Origin: Siphonodentalium dalli
Taxonomy: Eukaryota > Mollusca > Scaphopoda > Gadilida > Siphonodentaliidae
NCBI GenBank assembly: GCA_032622095.1
Contig: CP136066.1
Coordinates: 147,219,559-147,283,558 of the forward strand
Reading direction: 5' to 3'
Length of the DNA: 64,000 nucleotides
Both the position numbers and the translations under genes were made by a program. The first letter of the stretch is position 1, and each line of letters begins with the position of its first letter. Below, one piece after another: positions 1 to 12,810 of the stretch. Below the pieces are notes generated by a model. It was not told where the DNA came from and did no database searches. It was given only the letters and a program-made list of their open reading frames with translations.

Positions 1-365
1 GGTTGGTCTCGACTATTAAGGTCTCGGGCTATTAGTCTACAGGGTAAAAAAAGAAGAGAACAATGCTGGGTAGATTTGAGCTTGATAGTTAAGGGTCACT
101 GTGTGAATTAACCAATCAGGCGACTTATCTAATATTGCTCACACCTTAGGGAATCGGCGCGACGGGTGCTAATAGAATTTTTTTGACAGTTGGTTGCTCA
201 GGCCATGGTAATAATGTATAACCCAGAGATATCAATCTATTATTCATTAACAGGGAACCTAATTCAATTTAAAAGTAAACATGGCAGCTAATCAATAGCT
301 ATTCTCTGGTACATGATTGACTTTATAAGGATTGATTGACTGCACTTGTCTTTTTGGGTGGATTT
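1..365. other. No gene seen (left edge)
   Basis: AT-rich non-coding sequence with no convincing repeat or exon. Bases 582-1190 on the other side of the possible minus-strand exon are similar. Confidence 0.5.
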
Positions 366-574
366 TTACATCCGGAGGCGGAGCTTTCTCTGTTTAGAAG
401 GAGATTTTACTTTCTCGCAGACTTCATTGATAGGAATATTCCAATGTTGTAAACTATACATTCTGCTTGTATAGCGACCTGCTGGAATCTCAAACACGTC
501 ATTGTCTTGAGACGGGAGTCTTTGTTCTTCATATTGATGCATTTGTTTAGTGTTCTGGTCCTGTATTGACTCTG
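366..574 (-). CDS. Possible terminal exon of an unidentified minus-strand gene
   Basis: On the minus strand an acceptor-like TTGTTCGCAG is followed by an open frame of about 69 codons ending at a TAA (366-368). The peptide includes YEEQRLPSQDNDVFEIPAG, YSLQHWNIPINEV and a basic C-terminal tail (KSPSKQRKLRLRM). It has codon-like composition and sits away from obvious repeats, but I recognise no family, no partner exon and no polyadenylation signal. It may be chance. Confidence 0.2.
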
Positions 575-1191
575 CGAACAAGACTTAGTCGGCACCAGTC
601 CTAATGCGCTGTGTTCAAGGAACATTTAAATCAAAGGATAGTTGAATTACATTTTTCACAACATGGAATTGTTTGTCAGATTCTGTTCAAGAGTTTAAAT
701 TTTGTTTCCTTGGACTGAGCCTACTGTGAATTGCAGAGTTGGAGAATATCATCGTTTATAGAGAAATCAGCTGTGTATCTGCAGTGATATTTTGTTCTAT
801 AGATGAGGAATGGCACAATCAAAAGTTCCATCATAGATAATGTGTTACTTAACTTTCCAAATTCGGGTGCATGTGATGGGAGTGGGCTGCTCAGTTAACA
901 GGGGTAAATATTAGTTACTCTCAAGTCTTATAATATATAATAATTATAATGGCATGTCATGGTAATACAGGATTCGTACGCTAGTCTGGTATCGTGAATA
1001 GTTTTGGAAATTTAAAATACCAGTATCCCTGATAGGGCCTGGAAAAATTATGGAAAAAGGCACATGTTATAACGGGTAAGTCTGGAAAAATCATGGAATT
1101 CCATTGCCAGACGAGTTCTTAAGAAAATCATGTTATATCCGACTGAAAAAGTTGTGTGCCTGTCCTTGCGGCATAATAATTTAGTTGATGA

Positions 1192-1665
1192 TAACCTTTT
1201 CATGATGGGAACTTCCTGATTTTTTGCAAAAACCCTGTGCCAATGCATTCTCTTATATATGCGAGTTGACCATGTCTCCTCGCATATATAAGAGAATGCA
1301 TTGGCCTAACAAATTTCATATTAATTTTGATAATTGTTTAAGAATGTAAGAAAAAAATGATAAAAAATATTAAAGAATGTAAGAAAAAATGATAAAAAAA
1401 AAGAAGATAAAATTGTTAAAGAATATAAGAAAAAATAATAAAAATTATTATAGAATGTAAGAAAAAATTATAAATAATTATAAAAAATTGATAAAGAATG
1501 TAAAAAATTTTTATAAAAATTGTTAAAGAATATAAGAAAAATTGATAAAAAATGATAAACAATTGTTAGGCCAATGCATTCTCTTATATATGCGAGGCAA
1601 ACTATGGTCGACTCTTATATATAAGAGAATGCATTGGTACAGGTCTTTAATGTTGCACCAACTTG
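1192..1665. mobile_element. Miniature element with double hairpin (CCCTTTCATGAC family, degraded ends)
   Basis: Two hairpins built from ATTCTCTTATATATGCGAG and its complement (1239-1305 and 1570-1637) flank a 260-bp AT-rich core with irregular repeats of AAGAATGTAAGAAAAAA. The outer arms are inverted relative to each other, so the whole unit is a nested palindrome. The left end resembles the AACCTTTTCATGATGGGA terminus of the family; the right end has decayed. Confidence 0.65.
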
Positions 1666-2060
1666 TTTTATCGGTTGAGTACAGAGAATAATCTTGCTCA
1701 AAGTACTTACTTTAATAAATTTGATATCAAAATTGGTAGCATGCCACGTCATTCTTAATTATTATTTATATGCAGCAACTCTCATTTGAGGAATCATTGT
1801 CAGCGATAATTTGGTTTTGAATAAGAACTAAAATTTACAAATGTGCATAGTATACAGAGAGCGGTTAATTTAAGTTTAATCTGATGTCTGTTAAAGATAG
1901 AAGATCAAGAGGAGACCTCATCAAACCTATAAATATATGGAAAACTTGTATAATGAAAACACGGAACAGTTCTCAATGTAAAATCAACATGTGGACATAG
2001 CAAGAAACTACAGTTGTGTCATTCCAAAAAGGACATTGTTTAATATTTCTTTTCGCAGCA

Positions 2061-2192
2061 TGTTGTGATAAATTTGAACAATCTACTGGTGGGTCAGAGT
2101 TTATTGTAGAGACACAATCGCTGAAAGACTTTAAAACAATGATTGACTCATATTTCTATAATCTGAAGTATCAGTATGATGATAGCTGATTC
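2061..2192 (+). pseudogene. Short open frame, possible LINE C-terminal remnant
   Basis: After TTCTTTTCGCAG an open frame reads CCDKFEQSTGGSEF, then VETQSLKDFKTMIDSYF and a short tail to TGA. The S-L-x-x-FK-x-x-x-D-x-(Y/H) pattern is what many non-LTR reverse transcriptases show at their extreme C-terminus. No other reverse transcriptase motif is nearby, so this is a weak call. Confidence 0.2.
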
Positions 2193-2401
2193 GCATTTAT
2201 TTATGTTTATTTGTTCAAATACTTACATTCGTAAACTATATGTATCGGAATAAATAGTCGGATGACTTGTTTCGATTAAATGAGGATAGTTCAGGCGTTG
2301 TCTTTTCTGAAATGTTACAGCTTTAGTTTCTGAACAAATGTGTATATGTAACTTTCAAAGCTCAAATAATTTATAGTAGCCCAGTACTAAGTCAACGAGA
2401 A

Positions 2402-3525
2402 GACAGTCTCGGACCAAATTGCGGATGAAGATGGATAACTCTAAATCAGGCTTTTTTATGTCAGATATTTGACAAACGGCAAAATTTCATTGAACAAAAT
2501 GTTTATAAATAACAGGTTTTGGGCAATTTGATACTATAGTTGACTATGGTTAGCATTTTGGGAAATTTATTGATTCTTATAACTGAAGCGGCATTTAAAA
2601 AAATGTTGTTGTTGGAATTTGATGATATGGGGACCATCGAATCGGATTGAGTACCTTTAATACTATTATTAACTATTAAAGTACTGCCTCAACCCTTCGC
2701 CAATGGGTGAATATACTAGTATATCCTTGTTCCCCTTTCTATTGAGAAACGGGAGCACGTAATAATGCATTTCATGACAGATAAATGTAGCAATGCGGCG
2801 CTAGTGAAATGAAGTCGCATTCAGAATTGCAACGAAGTCGGGGAAGTTATTAATTATCAAAACCATCCACGATAAAATTGAAACTATAAACAAAGGTGAA
2901 GTGGTCACTGCAGTCCATATATATTTTGTTCAAAGGTTATCATTGCATGTATTTCTACGTATCATATTTGATATCGCCCACTCTAATTTATTCTGAACAT
3001 TTTTGTTTTTTATATTTATCAAACGGAAAAAAATCAACACAATGATTTTTTTTTTAGTCCATTGGAACATCCATTAACATAACTATTCCTTGACTTTCTC
3101 TGTTTGTTATTCATAGCTTATCAAACATGCGATCATATTTTATATGAAAATGTACTACGATTACACCTTTCTGCCTTCCAGCTGGTTTGTTGATGTTTTG
3201 ACTCATGACTTGTGACGTCACCAAAATATCACCTATTACATTAGGGCGAAAGTGAACGTTAAGTATACTCAATCCGATTTGATGGTTCCCATATCATCAG
3301 ATTCCAACAACGATATTTTTTGAAATGCCGCTTCAACTATCAGAATCTATTAATTTCCCCAAAATAATGCTAACCAGTCAACTATAATATAAAATTGCCA
3401 AAACATGATATTTATCAACATTTTATTCAACGAAATTTGGCTGAATTGTCAAATATCTAACACCCAAAGCCACTTGATTTTAGAGTTATCCATCTTCATC
3501 TGCAATTTGGTCCGAGACCGTCGGA
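2402..3525. mobile_element. Foldback element with arms of about 260 bp
   Basis: The segment 2402-2660 (GACAGTCTCGGACCAAATTG through ATCGGATTGAG) returns inverted at 3263-3525 (CTCAATCCGATTTG through GGTCCGAGACCGTC), with scattered mismatches. A 600-bp loop separates the arms. A solo arm in the left-arm orientation lies at 48056-48290. No transposase frame is present. Confidence 0.7.
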
Positions 3526-4050
3526 ATGATGAATATTTGCCAGGCCGCCAAAAAATTACATAATTCGGGGAAATAACAAATATAAAAAATTGATATCTGA
3601 TCACTCTGAGCTTTAAACTCTGAACATTTCCGACCAATGATTAGACTTATTCTGCACTTGTATTATCAAGTCTGACACAGTAATTATGTTGAGCTTCCTA
3701 AAGAAAAACACTAACAGTGGATGTATACCCATAACCTCATTGTTTACCATTGAGTCAGAAAATCAATCTCAACGTATGCAGTTATCAAATATTCAAAAAC
3801 CAGGTCCTGATTCAGATATTCCCTAATGGTTTTGATTTACTCATACCATAAATATAAGAACAATGCCTTGGTTACAGCAGGGCTGAATTCGACACAATGC
3901 CTTTAAAATATTTAATTATATAAGGAAACGGTGATTATTATATGTTAAGAGCTCTTTCCATCAATATATCACATTATTATAATCAATAAATTTGAAAAAT
4001 GATCAAGGAAATATGGGTTGATACAAAAATCTGACTTGGCACTGAAAGGG

Positions 4051-4987
4051 TTAAACCTTTCTTTACTAAATGGATTCTCCCACTCAGTTACAATTGTATA
4101 CATAGGAACGGTCTATTTTAGGAGTGTTCAGGAAAAATGAGTAGACGATAGATACCGATTGGCAAAAACATAACCGGTGGCTTCATTTGGAGCGGAGGCT
4201 TTGTAGAAGTATACTATATGGATAAGACACTTGTGCATTGTCTCATTACTGACATGCATACAAATAACCTTTCATTCAGTACACATTTACTAAAGTTATC
4301 ATCCGGAAACCTCAAATTGGCAAAAATTCTAAGTCAAAAAGGGACATAACTCTGGATTAAACCGAAATTCGAACTTGAGCTGTATTTTGATATAAATAAT
4401 CCACAAAAGAACGGGTTTTGCATATAAACAATCCAAAATCAAGTTATCATCCGGAAACCAAAAAACAGAAGAAAAACTGAATTTTCTATGTCAAAAAAGG
4501 GGCATATAAACTCTGCCACAAATGGTCGGGCAGAACCCAAGTTCGAACTTGACCTGTGTTTTGCTGGGAGAAAGTAATACCAAATTTGGTTTGAATCCGA
4601 TTAACTCTACTAAAGTTATCATCCGGAAACCAACTTTCAGGGGTTTTCTAAGTAAAAAAAGGGGCATAACTCTGGTGAAAATTGGCGGACGGAACCAGAA
4701 TTCGAACTTGACCTGTCTTTTTTGCTAGTAAACCCACATACCAAATTTAATTTTGGTTTAAATTTGGTTCACTCTAACTAAAGTTATCATCCGGAAACCC
4801 CGAACACACGGACGGACACCGGCCATTTTAATAGTCCCCCGAATTTTTTTTTTTCGGGGGACAATTAAGGAGGATTCATATTTATTGAAGGGAAATATTT
4901 AGATAATAAGATTTTATTAAAGATTTTATTATCTGAGCATTTCCTAAGGGAACTACTCGTCAACGAATATTTAGTATAGAAAAGATT
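4051..4987. mobile_element. piggyBac-like miniature element (CTATACTAAAT family) with modular-repeat insertion
   Basis: The left end is TTAA followed by a diverged copy of CCCTTTCTATACTAAAT; the right end is ATTTAGTATAGAAAAG. The family's internal hairpin (TTCAGATAATAAG and complement) is partly visible at 4890-4950. The middle is occupied by a modular repeat (4270-4865). Confidence 0.55.
4270..4865 (-). repeat. Modular repeat, AAGTTATCATCCGGAAACC units
   Basis: Four units of about 150-175 bp, each with AAAGTTATCATCCGGAAACC near 4293, 4440, 4613 and 4780, plus GGGGCATAACTCTG and ACCAAATTTGGTTTG blocks. It ends in an ACGGACGGACACCGG motif and a CCCCGAA/TTCGGGG hairpin. It is the same family, in the opposite orientation, as 45078-46036. 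Confidence 0.7.
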
Positions 4988-5807
4988 TATGCGTATGTGG
5001 AAAAATCAAGTCACATGAACACGTTCTTAAAATTTTTAATGGATAGTTCCAAAGAAAACCCTCTTGGAGTCAATGTGAGAGGAGAAAATAAACGCTGCAG
5101 GCAATGTAACTCTGCTTCCCATTGTCAACATAGCCACAAATCAATATACAAATAGGTGCAGATAGCTACAGGCATTATGTACGTCCCACTCTCTGATGTT
5201 TACTCATGCTATTTCCTGTTATTAGCACATCTGTCTTCGCAATAAGTCCCAAGGGAACTAAATTTGTTTGGATTTTACATTATTTTGGACTAAATTTGTT
5301 GACATAAGTTAATGACATTCACAATCAGGTATGCCTATGGTATTTAAAATTAGTACGGCAACTTATATGTTCCTGTGTAAACTCGTTAATGAATGTATTT
5401 ATTGTTAATTGTCCCAACTGTATTTTATGGGTTAGCTGTGAAATGTGCTCATTTGTATTGGATGACTGCGAGGATTCAAAACCGGTTTTCTACAGACTTT
5501 TGCAATTGATTGGCGACTGACTATCTTTGGCTATTATCGGCACTGCTCAAAGTAGTAAAGTACATTCATACTCAGACTGGTCTCCATGCTTGCGTGATGT
5601 TGTTATTGAGTTTTGATCGCTGCTATTGATACATTCAGAATAGCTTTTTTGAAAATGATGTATTATCTAAGCATTTGTTTTGATAGGTTTATTCTCTTTG
5701 AACTGATATCTGAGGTCAGGTTATTAAACTTTGATATGTGCACTTTACAATTACGAAGTAATGCGAGTACCATACAGTGGTGCACTTTTAGAAATTTGAC
5801 CCTTTTC

Positions 5808-6056
5808 ACCATTTCTATACTAAATGGATTCTCTCACAAGTTAAAAAAAGTGTAAAATCAGAATGGTCTTTATTGATTTGGAGGGATGTACTGATATAAA
5901 TATAAGCAGACAACAGATAATAAAAGTGCAGTTCTAATGAGTCCTATTTATGGAGGGAAATGTTCAGATAATAAGTTTAACATGTTGAACTTATTATATG
6001 AACATTTCCTGCAGGATAACTACTCATCAATGAGCATTTAGTATAGAATGGTTTAA
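5808..6056. mobile_element. piggyBac-like miniature element (CTATACTAAAT family)
   Basis: Ends are CCATTTCTATACTAAATGG and GCATTTAGTATAGAATGG-TTTAA. A central hairpin (AGATAATAAGTTTAAC and complement) lies at about 5968-6010. Same layout as the copies at 9132, 36790 and 61559. No coding capacity. Confidence 0.6.
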
Positions 6057-6270
6057 AACCATATCTGCTGTAGATGGCCATATGTTAAGGGCAGCTGGAA
6101 ATAAATGTCTTGCTGTGTTAAAATTGCATTAAAATGAATGCCACCTGCTTGTAACCTTTAGGGGATATATTTCAATTTCCGAGCTAATCATGAGCGAATT
6201 GCCTCATCTCAGCTCAGAGAGGAGCAAACACTAGTGCTGATAAGGTTAAAGAAATGCACGTACCATATGA

Positions 6271-7823
6271 CAGGGTTTCCACTAGGAGTTAGGGGAATGG
6301 TACCCCTATAGTCGCTGGGGGAAATCTCAGTCTCACAAACTGAATAGCTAATTGTATTTAGTAAATCAGCCAGAATCAGTCGATAATTTAAGCTAAGTTC
6401 TGAATGTCTACAGAAATATAATTACAAAAGTCAAGGAATTAACAATTTGAAGGGTTAAGTAATGTAACGGTGTTGTCATTTGGCATTGCATATAAATATT
6501 AATATATTATTGTATAGGTACTGTAAACTTTGTGACAAAGGTCAAGTTAAATTCGTCTTACAATTCCCATTGACTATACATACATGTATAAGAATGTATT
6601 TAAGAACAAACATAGTTGCTGGTTTCTGCCATGATCTGAAATAACAATGTACGGTTGTACCGGTAGCTTTCCACACACATTCACCAGTTACTTTTGCTAA
6701 AAGACAAGGCATCTGCAGAAATAGTTTAATTAGTTTAACAGCACTTGTCCTTATGCTATATAATACACTGGGGAACATACATTCTTTTGCCATTAATTGT
6801 GAAACTAATGACAAGCGTCACGCAACATGAAAATCAGTATATATAATCATGGATGAATTTTTTTGAATAGATGCAATTTAACACTGAAAGTATGAGAAGA
6901 TATCAAAATTATGGTGAACAAACAATTTTCATTGCAGCAGATTATCGACTCAAACACTGATTGGTAGAAAATATCTGCTAATAATTATTTGATTGACAGC
7001 TGTGGAAAGGTGCATTAAACCTTCTCCACCCCAACAATTCAAACAAAATCAACAATGTCAAAATTTGTGGATTTCTTTATTCACAATATAGCTATATGCT
7101 AAATTAATAGATCTCGCTGGATCTCGCCAAATAATGAGTCTTTAGCACTATTATTTACAGTTGCCTGACCACACACGCAGTCTGAATTGAGTATCGGTCT
7201 CCCCAGCCTGTGCATGTTATTACTATGTTGTCAGATCACATTTAATAGTTGTTAAGCTCGAATTTTCCAAGCTACTGGTATTGGTTGACAGATATTACAA
7301 TAACTTGCATTATAACATGACATAACAGTTCTGCCTGGTTTACACGCCAATCATTAATCAATATTCGTAATTGGTCTGCCAATAACCTGGTTATACATCT
7401 ACTTAGCGCCTGTATTCATATGGATTTACAAGTTAGTATGCATGTGGATACAAGCCTTCAAATAGTGTGTCTGTCATTTGCAGAATGAGGTCCCCAGTGT
7501 GTTTAATAGTTGAGAATGTAATTTCAATCTAACCAGCAGAATCAACCACATGAGTTTTAGCGATGTTTGCTTTGATATCTTTTAGAATAAGGCTAAAATA
7601 ATTGTTGCCCGAAAAGTATTCTTTTCCTGATCAGCGTTGGCAGGCAAATAAAATTATCATTTATTACTCACTGTTGGTTTTATTTAGTGGCAGAAACACA
7701 TGATTATAGGCATTAATCTGTGGATCGGGTAGGAGATTAATTGGAATATGTCAGAGGGGTACTTTGGGTGAGGGGGAAAAGGGACAAAAAAAGGGACCTG
7801 CTGCCCCCGTAGTGGAAACCCTG
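6271..7823. mobile_element. hAT-like non-autonomous element (CAGGGTTTCC ends), diverged
   Basis: Starts CAGGGTTTCCACTAGG and ends TAGTGGAAACCCTG, an inverted pair matching the ends of the element at 42621-43462. Subterminal GGGGGAA/TTCCCCC blocks are shared. No clear target-site duplication remains and no transposase frame is visible. It contains a fragment of another family at about 7470-7510. Confidence 0.5.
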
Positions 7824-8189
7824 TATAATACCAAGCATGGAGAATAGAATTAAATATTTTTACAAGAATTTCAACAGTTAGCACCATATTTGTTATTTGC
7901 GAAAATGAAAATGAAAGCGGATATCTGTCATTGCGAATTGAGCGTGGAGACGTCATACTGTGGGGATTGCCAGGGAAAGCTATTTATAGCAGGAGTAATG
8001 GGAAGAGTTTTGAAATATTTCAGACTATAGAACATTTAGTTTGTTCAATAGTCAGTATTTCAATTGGACTTGAGTTTATCCATTCCAGATGCCACCAGAT
8101 AAAATCTGATGAGGATATCTAAAAAAAAAATTTAAGTTTCACCTGAGTTCTACCTTCAACTACTTATATACATGTACATCCCTGGAAAG

Positions 8190-8625
8190 CCTGAGTTTAG
8201 TGTTCCTGTCATTTGCAGAATGAGGTCCCCAAAGTGTGAATTTAATGCTGATATCCCGCATAGCAGGCTAGCATCACTAAATTCACCATCTGGGGACCTC
8301 ATTCTGCCTCAGCTTCTTTGAGAAGTTTCTTTATTATCAAATCTTCACAGATTCTATTTCATTTTTAGTTTAGTTTCTCTATATCCCCAAATTGGCAGAG
8401 GACACATTGCATAATCGAGGTTCCCAATGGGTGTACATGTATATCACAATATTCACCATTTGGAAACTTCAATCTGAGTCTATGTCTCCCATAGCAGATG
8501 AGGCCATGCAGAATGAGGTCCCCAGAGGGTGAATTTGGTGATGCTACCCCCTATGAGGGATAACGTCACTGAACTCACCCTCTGGGGACCTCATTCTGCA
8601 AATGACAGGCACACTAAACTGAGGC
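8190..8625. mobile_element. Double-palindrome element (GAATGAGGTCCCC family)
   Basis: Outer inverted ends GCCTGAGTTTAGTG / CACTAAACTGAGGC enclose two hairpins, each with arms AGAATGAGGTCCCCAGAGGG and complement, separated by a middle containing TTCCCAATGGGTGTACA and complement. It ends 199 bp upstream of exon 1. No open frame. Confidence 0.7.
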
Positions 8626-8824
8626 TTGATCCCTGGTTGTACCTTTCACCTGAATTTTACCTTTCACATGAGTTCTACATTCAATTCACCTGAATTCTAC
8701 CTTTCACATGAGTTCTACCCTCAATTCACCTGAATTCTACCTTCCACCTGTTATCGCCGCTTTTGATTATCACTGTTGGCTGCATGATTACTAACATTAA
8801 TACCTACTAATTGTTTTATTTCAG

Positions 8825-8872
8825 ACAGTAACGTAGGATCTCCCATTAACTTAGAAGATGTTAAGTCTTCAG
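8825..8872 (+). CDS. togaram1: Exon 1 of the window, TOGARAM1-like gene
   Basis: A 48-nt exon after a pyrimidine-rich acceptor (TGTTTTATTTCAG) and before the donor GTAGGT. The other two frames have stops at once; the open frame needs two bases to complete a codon from the previous exon, then reads SNVGSPINLEDVKSS and leaves a single G. It is therefore a symmetric phase 1-1 exon. The single G joins CA of the next exon to make Ala. The product is a Ser/Asp-containing linker with no recognisable domain. The upstream exon, which must end in phase 1, was not found in 1-8824. Support for this very short exon comes mainly from the splice sites and phase match. Confidence 0.55.
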
Positions 8873-9131
8873 GTAGGTCATTTATAGCTTATATTAAATG
8901 GGATTCACACCCTCATATGATCATACATGTATCTTACATAGAATGCCTGTCTTGTCTGCTATCTTGGATTTATTTAATGCTGCACCAGCACAGCTCCAAT
9001 CATAAAAGGGTTAATTTCCTGATGTAGTTAGGCTATAATAATAAACACGTTTGGGCCATATCACAAAATTGTAAATTGCAAAATGATTGATATCAGTTCG
9101 TGATTGGCACAAATCTGTTTATACAGTCTCT

Positions 9132-9396
9132 TTAATCCTTTCTATACAAAATAGATTCTCCCATCAGTTATAAATGTATACATTGGAATGGCCTATTATT
9201 CATCTGGATGGGTTGTCAGGCAATATAAACAGACGACAGATAATACAAATTCAGAAGGAGTCCTGTTTATTGGAGGGAAATGTTCAGATAGTATGTTCAA
9301 CAAACCACCGTAGGTCTTATTATCTGAAATTTTCCTAACCTCCACTTGGGATACCTACTCGTTGATGAGAATACATTTAGTATAGAAAGTGTTATA
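9132..9396. mobile_element. piggyBac-like miniature element (CTATACTAAAT family)
   Basis: TTAA-TCCTTTCTATACAAAAT at the left and ATTTAGTATAGAAAG at the right, with a central GTTCAGATAGTATGTTCAAC hairpin. One of the more complete family members; non-coding. Confidence 0.65.
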
Positions 9397-9984
9397 AAGT
9401 GGACAATAATCTTATTGATTACATATATCCGGAATTTCTATCCACATCCTATTTGTAGAATGACTGGGCTATTCCAAGACGAATATGAAGTGTTTCCAAT
9501 TATGGAGCTTATGAGGATCGTAGTATTTAGTATTAGTTATAAAACATGGTGCGAACAAATAATCAGCAATAATTTGGCTGATAAAAACTGAAGATAAAGT
9601 CTCTAGAATGCGACGAGTATATAAATGAATTATGAATATATGCCTGTATTCTGTATTCTAATATTTATCATTTTGCTATCTATAAGAAAGTTCTGAACAT
9701 GTCATTGACATCCGATCTCTTAATTTAAATATAACCAGTCATTAAGCCGTGCACAGTCCGAGAGATGACCAACGGGATAAAGGAAATCCCAGCAATACAG
9801 AAATCAAATATGAGTCGGAATTCTAGCTGAAAAATTAGTTGACGCTGAATCTCACTTGGAAACCTTCGATCCCTTGAAAGCACCCAGATACACGAATCAG
9901 GTTTATACACTGCCTTTCCGTGAATCATATATCCACACTCTTTTGGTACATGTATCAGATTGAAGCTTTAATTGTCATTCAAGC

Positions 9985-10395
9985 CTGCAATTAGTGCAAT
10001 GAGTTCCCTAGAGGGTGAATTTAGTGACGCTATCCCGCACAGTGGACTAGCATCACCAAATTCACCCTCTGGGAACCTCATTCTGCTGAGGCCTCAACTG
10101 CTATGGGAGGCCTAGGATCAGATTGAAGTTTCCCAGTTGATGTTGGTGATGTTCACCCATTGGTCAAATCATTATGCATTTTATTTTCTGCAAATTAGGG
10201 GATACAGAAACTTCCCAGAAGGGAAAAAGTAACTAAAACAATGTTAATTTGAGACTATATAGATACTTCCCAGGAGATGTGGCCTAAACAGAATGAGGTC
10301 CTCAGAGGGTGAATTTGGTGATGCTAGCTAGCTGTGTGTGATAGCGTCTTTGCAGGCTTTGGGGACCTCATGCTGCAAATGACAGACACACTATT
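9985..10395. mobile_element. Diverged double-palindrome element (GAATGAGGTCCCC family)
   Basis: Two GAGGGTGAATTT...TTCACCCTC type hairpins, 10005-10085 and 10290-10385, with the family's middle segment between. The outer ends are poorly conserved. Confidence 0.55.
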
Positions 10396-11155
10396 TGCAG
10401 ACTTGTTGCCATTGCTGGATGTTCTATTGGCTGAAGCACTGGACCCCCCTAATAGTTTGGCTGCAGCATGCAGTGCAATGTAATTGAGACAAAGTGTTGG
10501 TTCAATATGTTCACGTGTGCAAGTCTCATTATTTTGAAGACTAATTTCTTACAAATGATGAATAAATAAGGCAGTAACTGCAGGCGGTCCAGTTCAGCGA
10601 TGGAAAGAGAATCAATAGAATACTCTCACCTGAAAACACACTGCTCTTAACATGAATAAGTAACTCTGCCTGCTGAGTTCTGATTAAAACTGCCACTAGC
10701 CTCTATCTAAAGATGCAGTCAGTTCCTTTGAAGCAAAATTTAATGTTATTTTTTCACTCTCAAGGGAGCCCATGGTTGTATTTTTATATTGTCAGTTTGT
10801 GAGGTTATTGACATAGTTTGTCTTCATCTGACCCTGAACTGGGACATTCTCGTCCAAAGTGACAGGGTTCCTAATGAAAAAAGTTATTTCAGTCTGTGGA
10901 GATCTATTATTTCGTGGTTTTGCCAAACTGCAAAATAAACTTGCAAGATGTTAAATTTAAGGCCTATATAAAAATATTGCTTGATTTACATTGCCTCCCG
11001 ACACTATTTTTAATCCCCTCCTCAATTTTTTTCTATTTGGATATCTTTTATGTAATTTTTTTTTCTCATGCCTTAACTGTCAAATTACTTTTCATTGACC
11101 TATTAATCAGTCTATTTTGATCAAATTTGACAATCTAAATCACATTATATTATAA
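10396..11155. other. No gene or repeat recognised
   Basis: AT-rich intron sequence between two repeat blocks. Short open frames here lack splice context or codon bias. Confidence 0.5.
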
Positions 11156-11789
11156 TAGCCGATGAGCCCGACGTTGTCCGGGCTATTCAAAAACCAAATT
11201 TCAAGTCGATAGCTCCACCCGTTTCCGAGATCTGGTCTGCGCATGCGCGAAGCTGGCGTCGCACGGGCTCGGAGACCCGATAAAATTCGTATCCGGGGCA
11301 AGATACATTCACATACCAAATTTCAAGTCGATAGCTCCACCCGTTTCCGAGATCTGGTCTGCGCATGCGCAAAGCTGGCGTCGCACGGGCTCGGCGACCC
11401 GATAAAATTCGTATCCGGGGCAAGATACATTGACATAGCAAATTTCAAGTCGATAGCTCCACCCGTTTCCGAGATCTCGTCTGCGCATGCGCGAAGCTGG
11501 CGTCGCACGGGCTCGGCGACCCGATAAAATTCGTATCCGGAGCAAGATACATTCACATAGCAAATTTCAAGTCGATAGCTCCACCCGTTTCCTAGATCTC
11601 GTCTGCGCATGCGCGAAGCTGGCCCCGCACGGGCTCGCCAATACGACAACGTCCACCGCCTGGTCAAACTACACACACGTACCAAGTTTCGTCCCGATCG
11701 GTCGAGAATCGTAGATTTGTATTAATGACAAACAAACAGACAAACAGACAGACAAACAGACAGAGGTCTTCAAAATATATATGAGATAA
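11156..11789. repeat. 122-bp tandem array with conserved head and tail, locus 1
   Basis: About 3.5 units of 122 bp, each holding CAAATTTCAAGTCGATAGC, CACCCGTTTCCGAGATCT, GCGCATGCGC and CGATAAAATTCGTATCCGG. The head is GATGAGCCCGACGTTGTCC. The tail holds CAAGTTTCGTCCCGATCGG and a CAGACAAACAGA microsatellite ending AAAATATATATGAGATA. Both strands show open frames because the unit lacks stops in several frames; these are not genes. The defined head and tail suggest a transposed unit rather than a simple satellite. Confidence 0.85.
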
Positions 11790-12810
11790 GATAGGATACT
11801 GCTTCAACTTTAACTGTCCATGACCATTTATGTTAGGAAGAATAAAATATAAAAAATAAAATTCGCCCCCCGCCCCATTTTTCTGAGAAAGTTGCATGTT
11901 GTAAATCTAGCAATTTACTTATATTGGCCTAAGATAAGATAATTTATATCCCCAACTTGGTGAGAGATGGATTAAGAGAAACTTGTTGCAGATAAGAATG
12001 AGATCAAAAACATGATGTTAATAGAGGTTAAAACATGTAGCCAAAAGAATGTGATATAAAAAAAACAAAACAAGAACGGTGGGTTCAAAAACACCCAAGT
12101 TCCACCTGGGAAAGCAGCAGTGTGTGGCATGCAAATGCATTATATTAGTGAAGCTTGGTGAGCAAAGTATAGTTAAGAACCATTATAAAATGAAAGTAAA
12201 ACTCTCGTTATGCTGCTAAACCAGATGGAACAGAACAAACATAGCCAAAAGCTTAAATGTGAAATCGTACACTTTAAATGAAGCTAAACTTATGACTTAT
12301 GAAACCTTTATAAAAAACACATCTAATCCAGATGTCATTAGGAAATAAGTAAACTCAACCTCTGTGGAAATTTAGTGAAAATCACAGAAAAGTCAAGTGA
12401 TGAAAAAAAGGGGGGGGGGGCAGTTTGAAAGGCATCAGATGAAACTTGAGATAGAATTATGGTTTGATTTTCCAATATTCTGGTTTAATTTCCCAATTAC
12501 AACTGTGAAGCAAAAAAAATCATCATCCAAGCAAGGAGATAAGGTGGACAATGGGGTGGGGTGGGTAAAAAGTTGAAATTTGAAATTAATAAGAAATACC
12601 AAACTATGTATTATAAACTTAAGTTTTGCTAGATAACACTGCAGGTTTGCTAGATAACTCTGCAGAACAACGTTTAGATGGAAAAGTATTATTACTGAGG
12701 TTATTCATCAGCTTTGCCATCCGATGCTCACCTGGGGTGTGCTGTGGTCGCTTCTCGCGGCATGTTCAAACGGTAATTTATATCCCCGACTTGGCGAACG
12801 ATGGAGTAAG
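11790..12810. other. Intron with a proto-repeat and a G10 run
   Basis: Mostly unremarkable. Bases 11940-11996 resemble 12776-12830 (TAATTTATATCCCC then ACTTGGTGAGAGATGGATTA), an imperfect direct duplication whose second copy leads straight into the minisatellite. Two short direct copies of GTTTGCTAGATAAC occur near 12628-12665. Confidence 0.5.
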
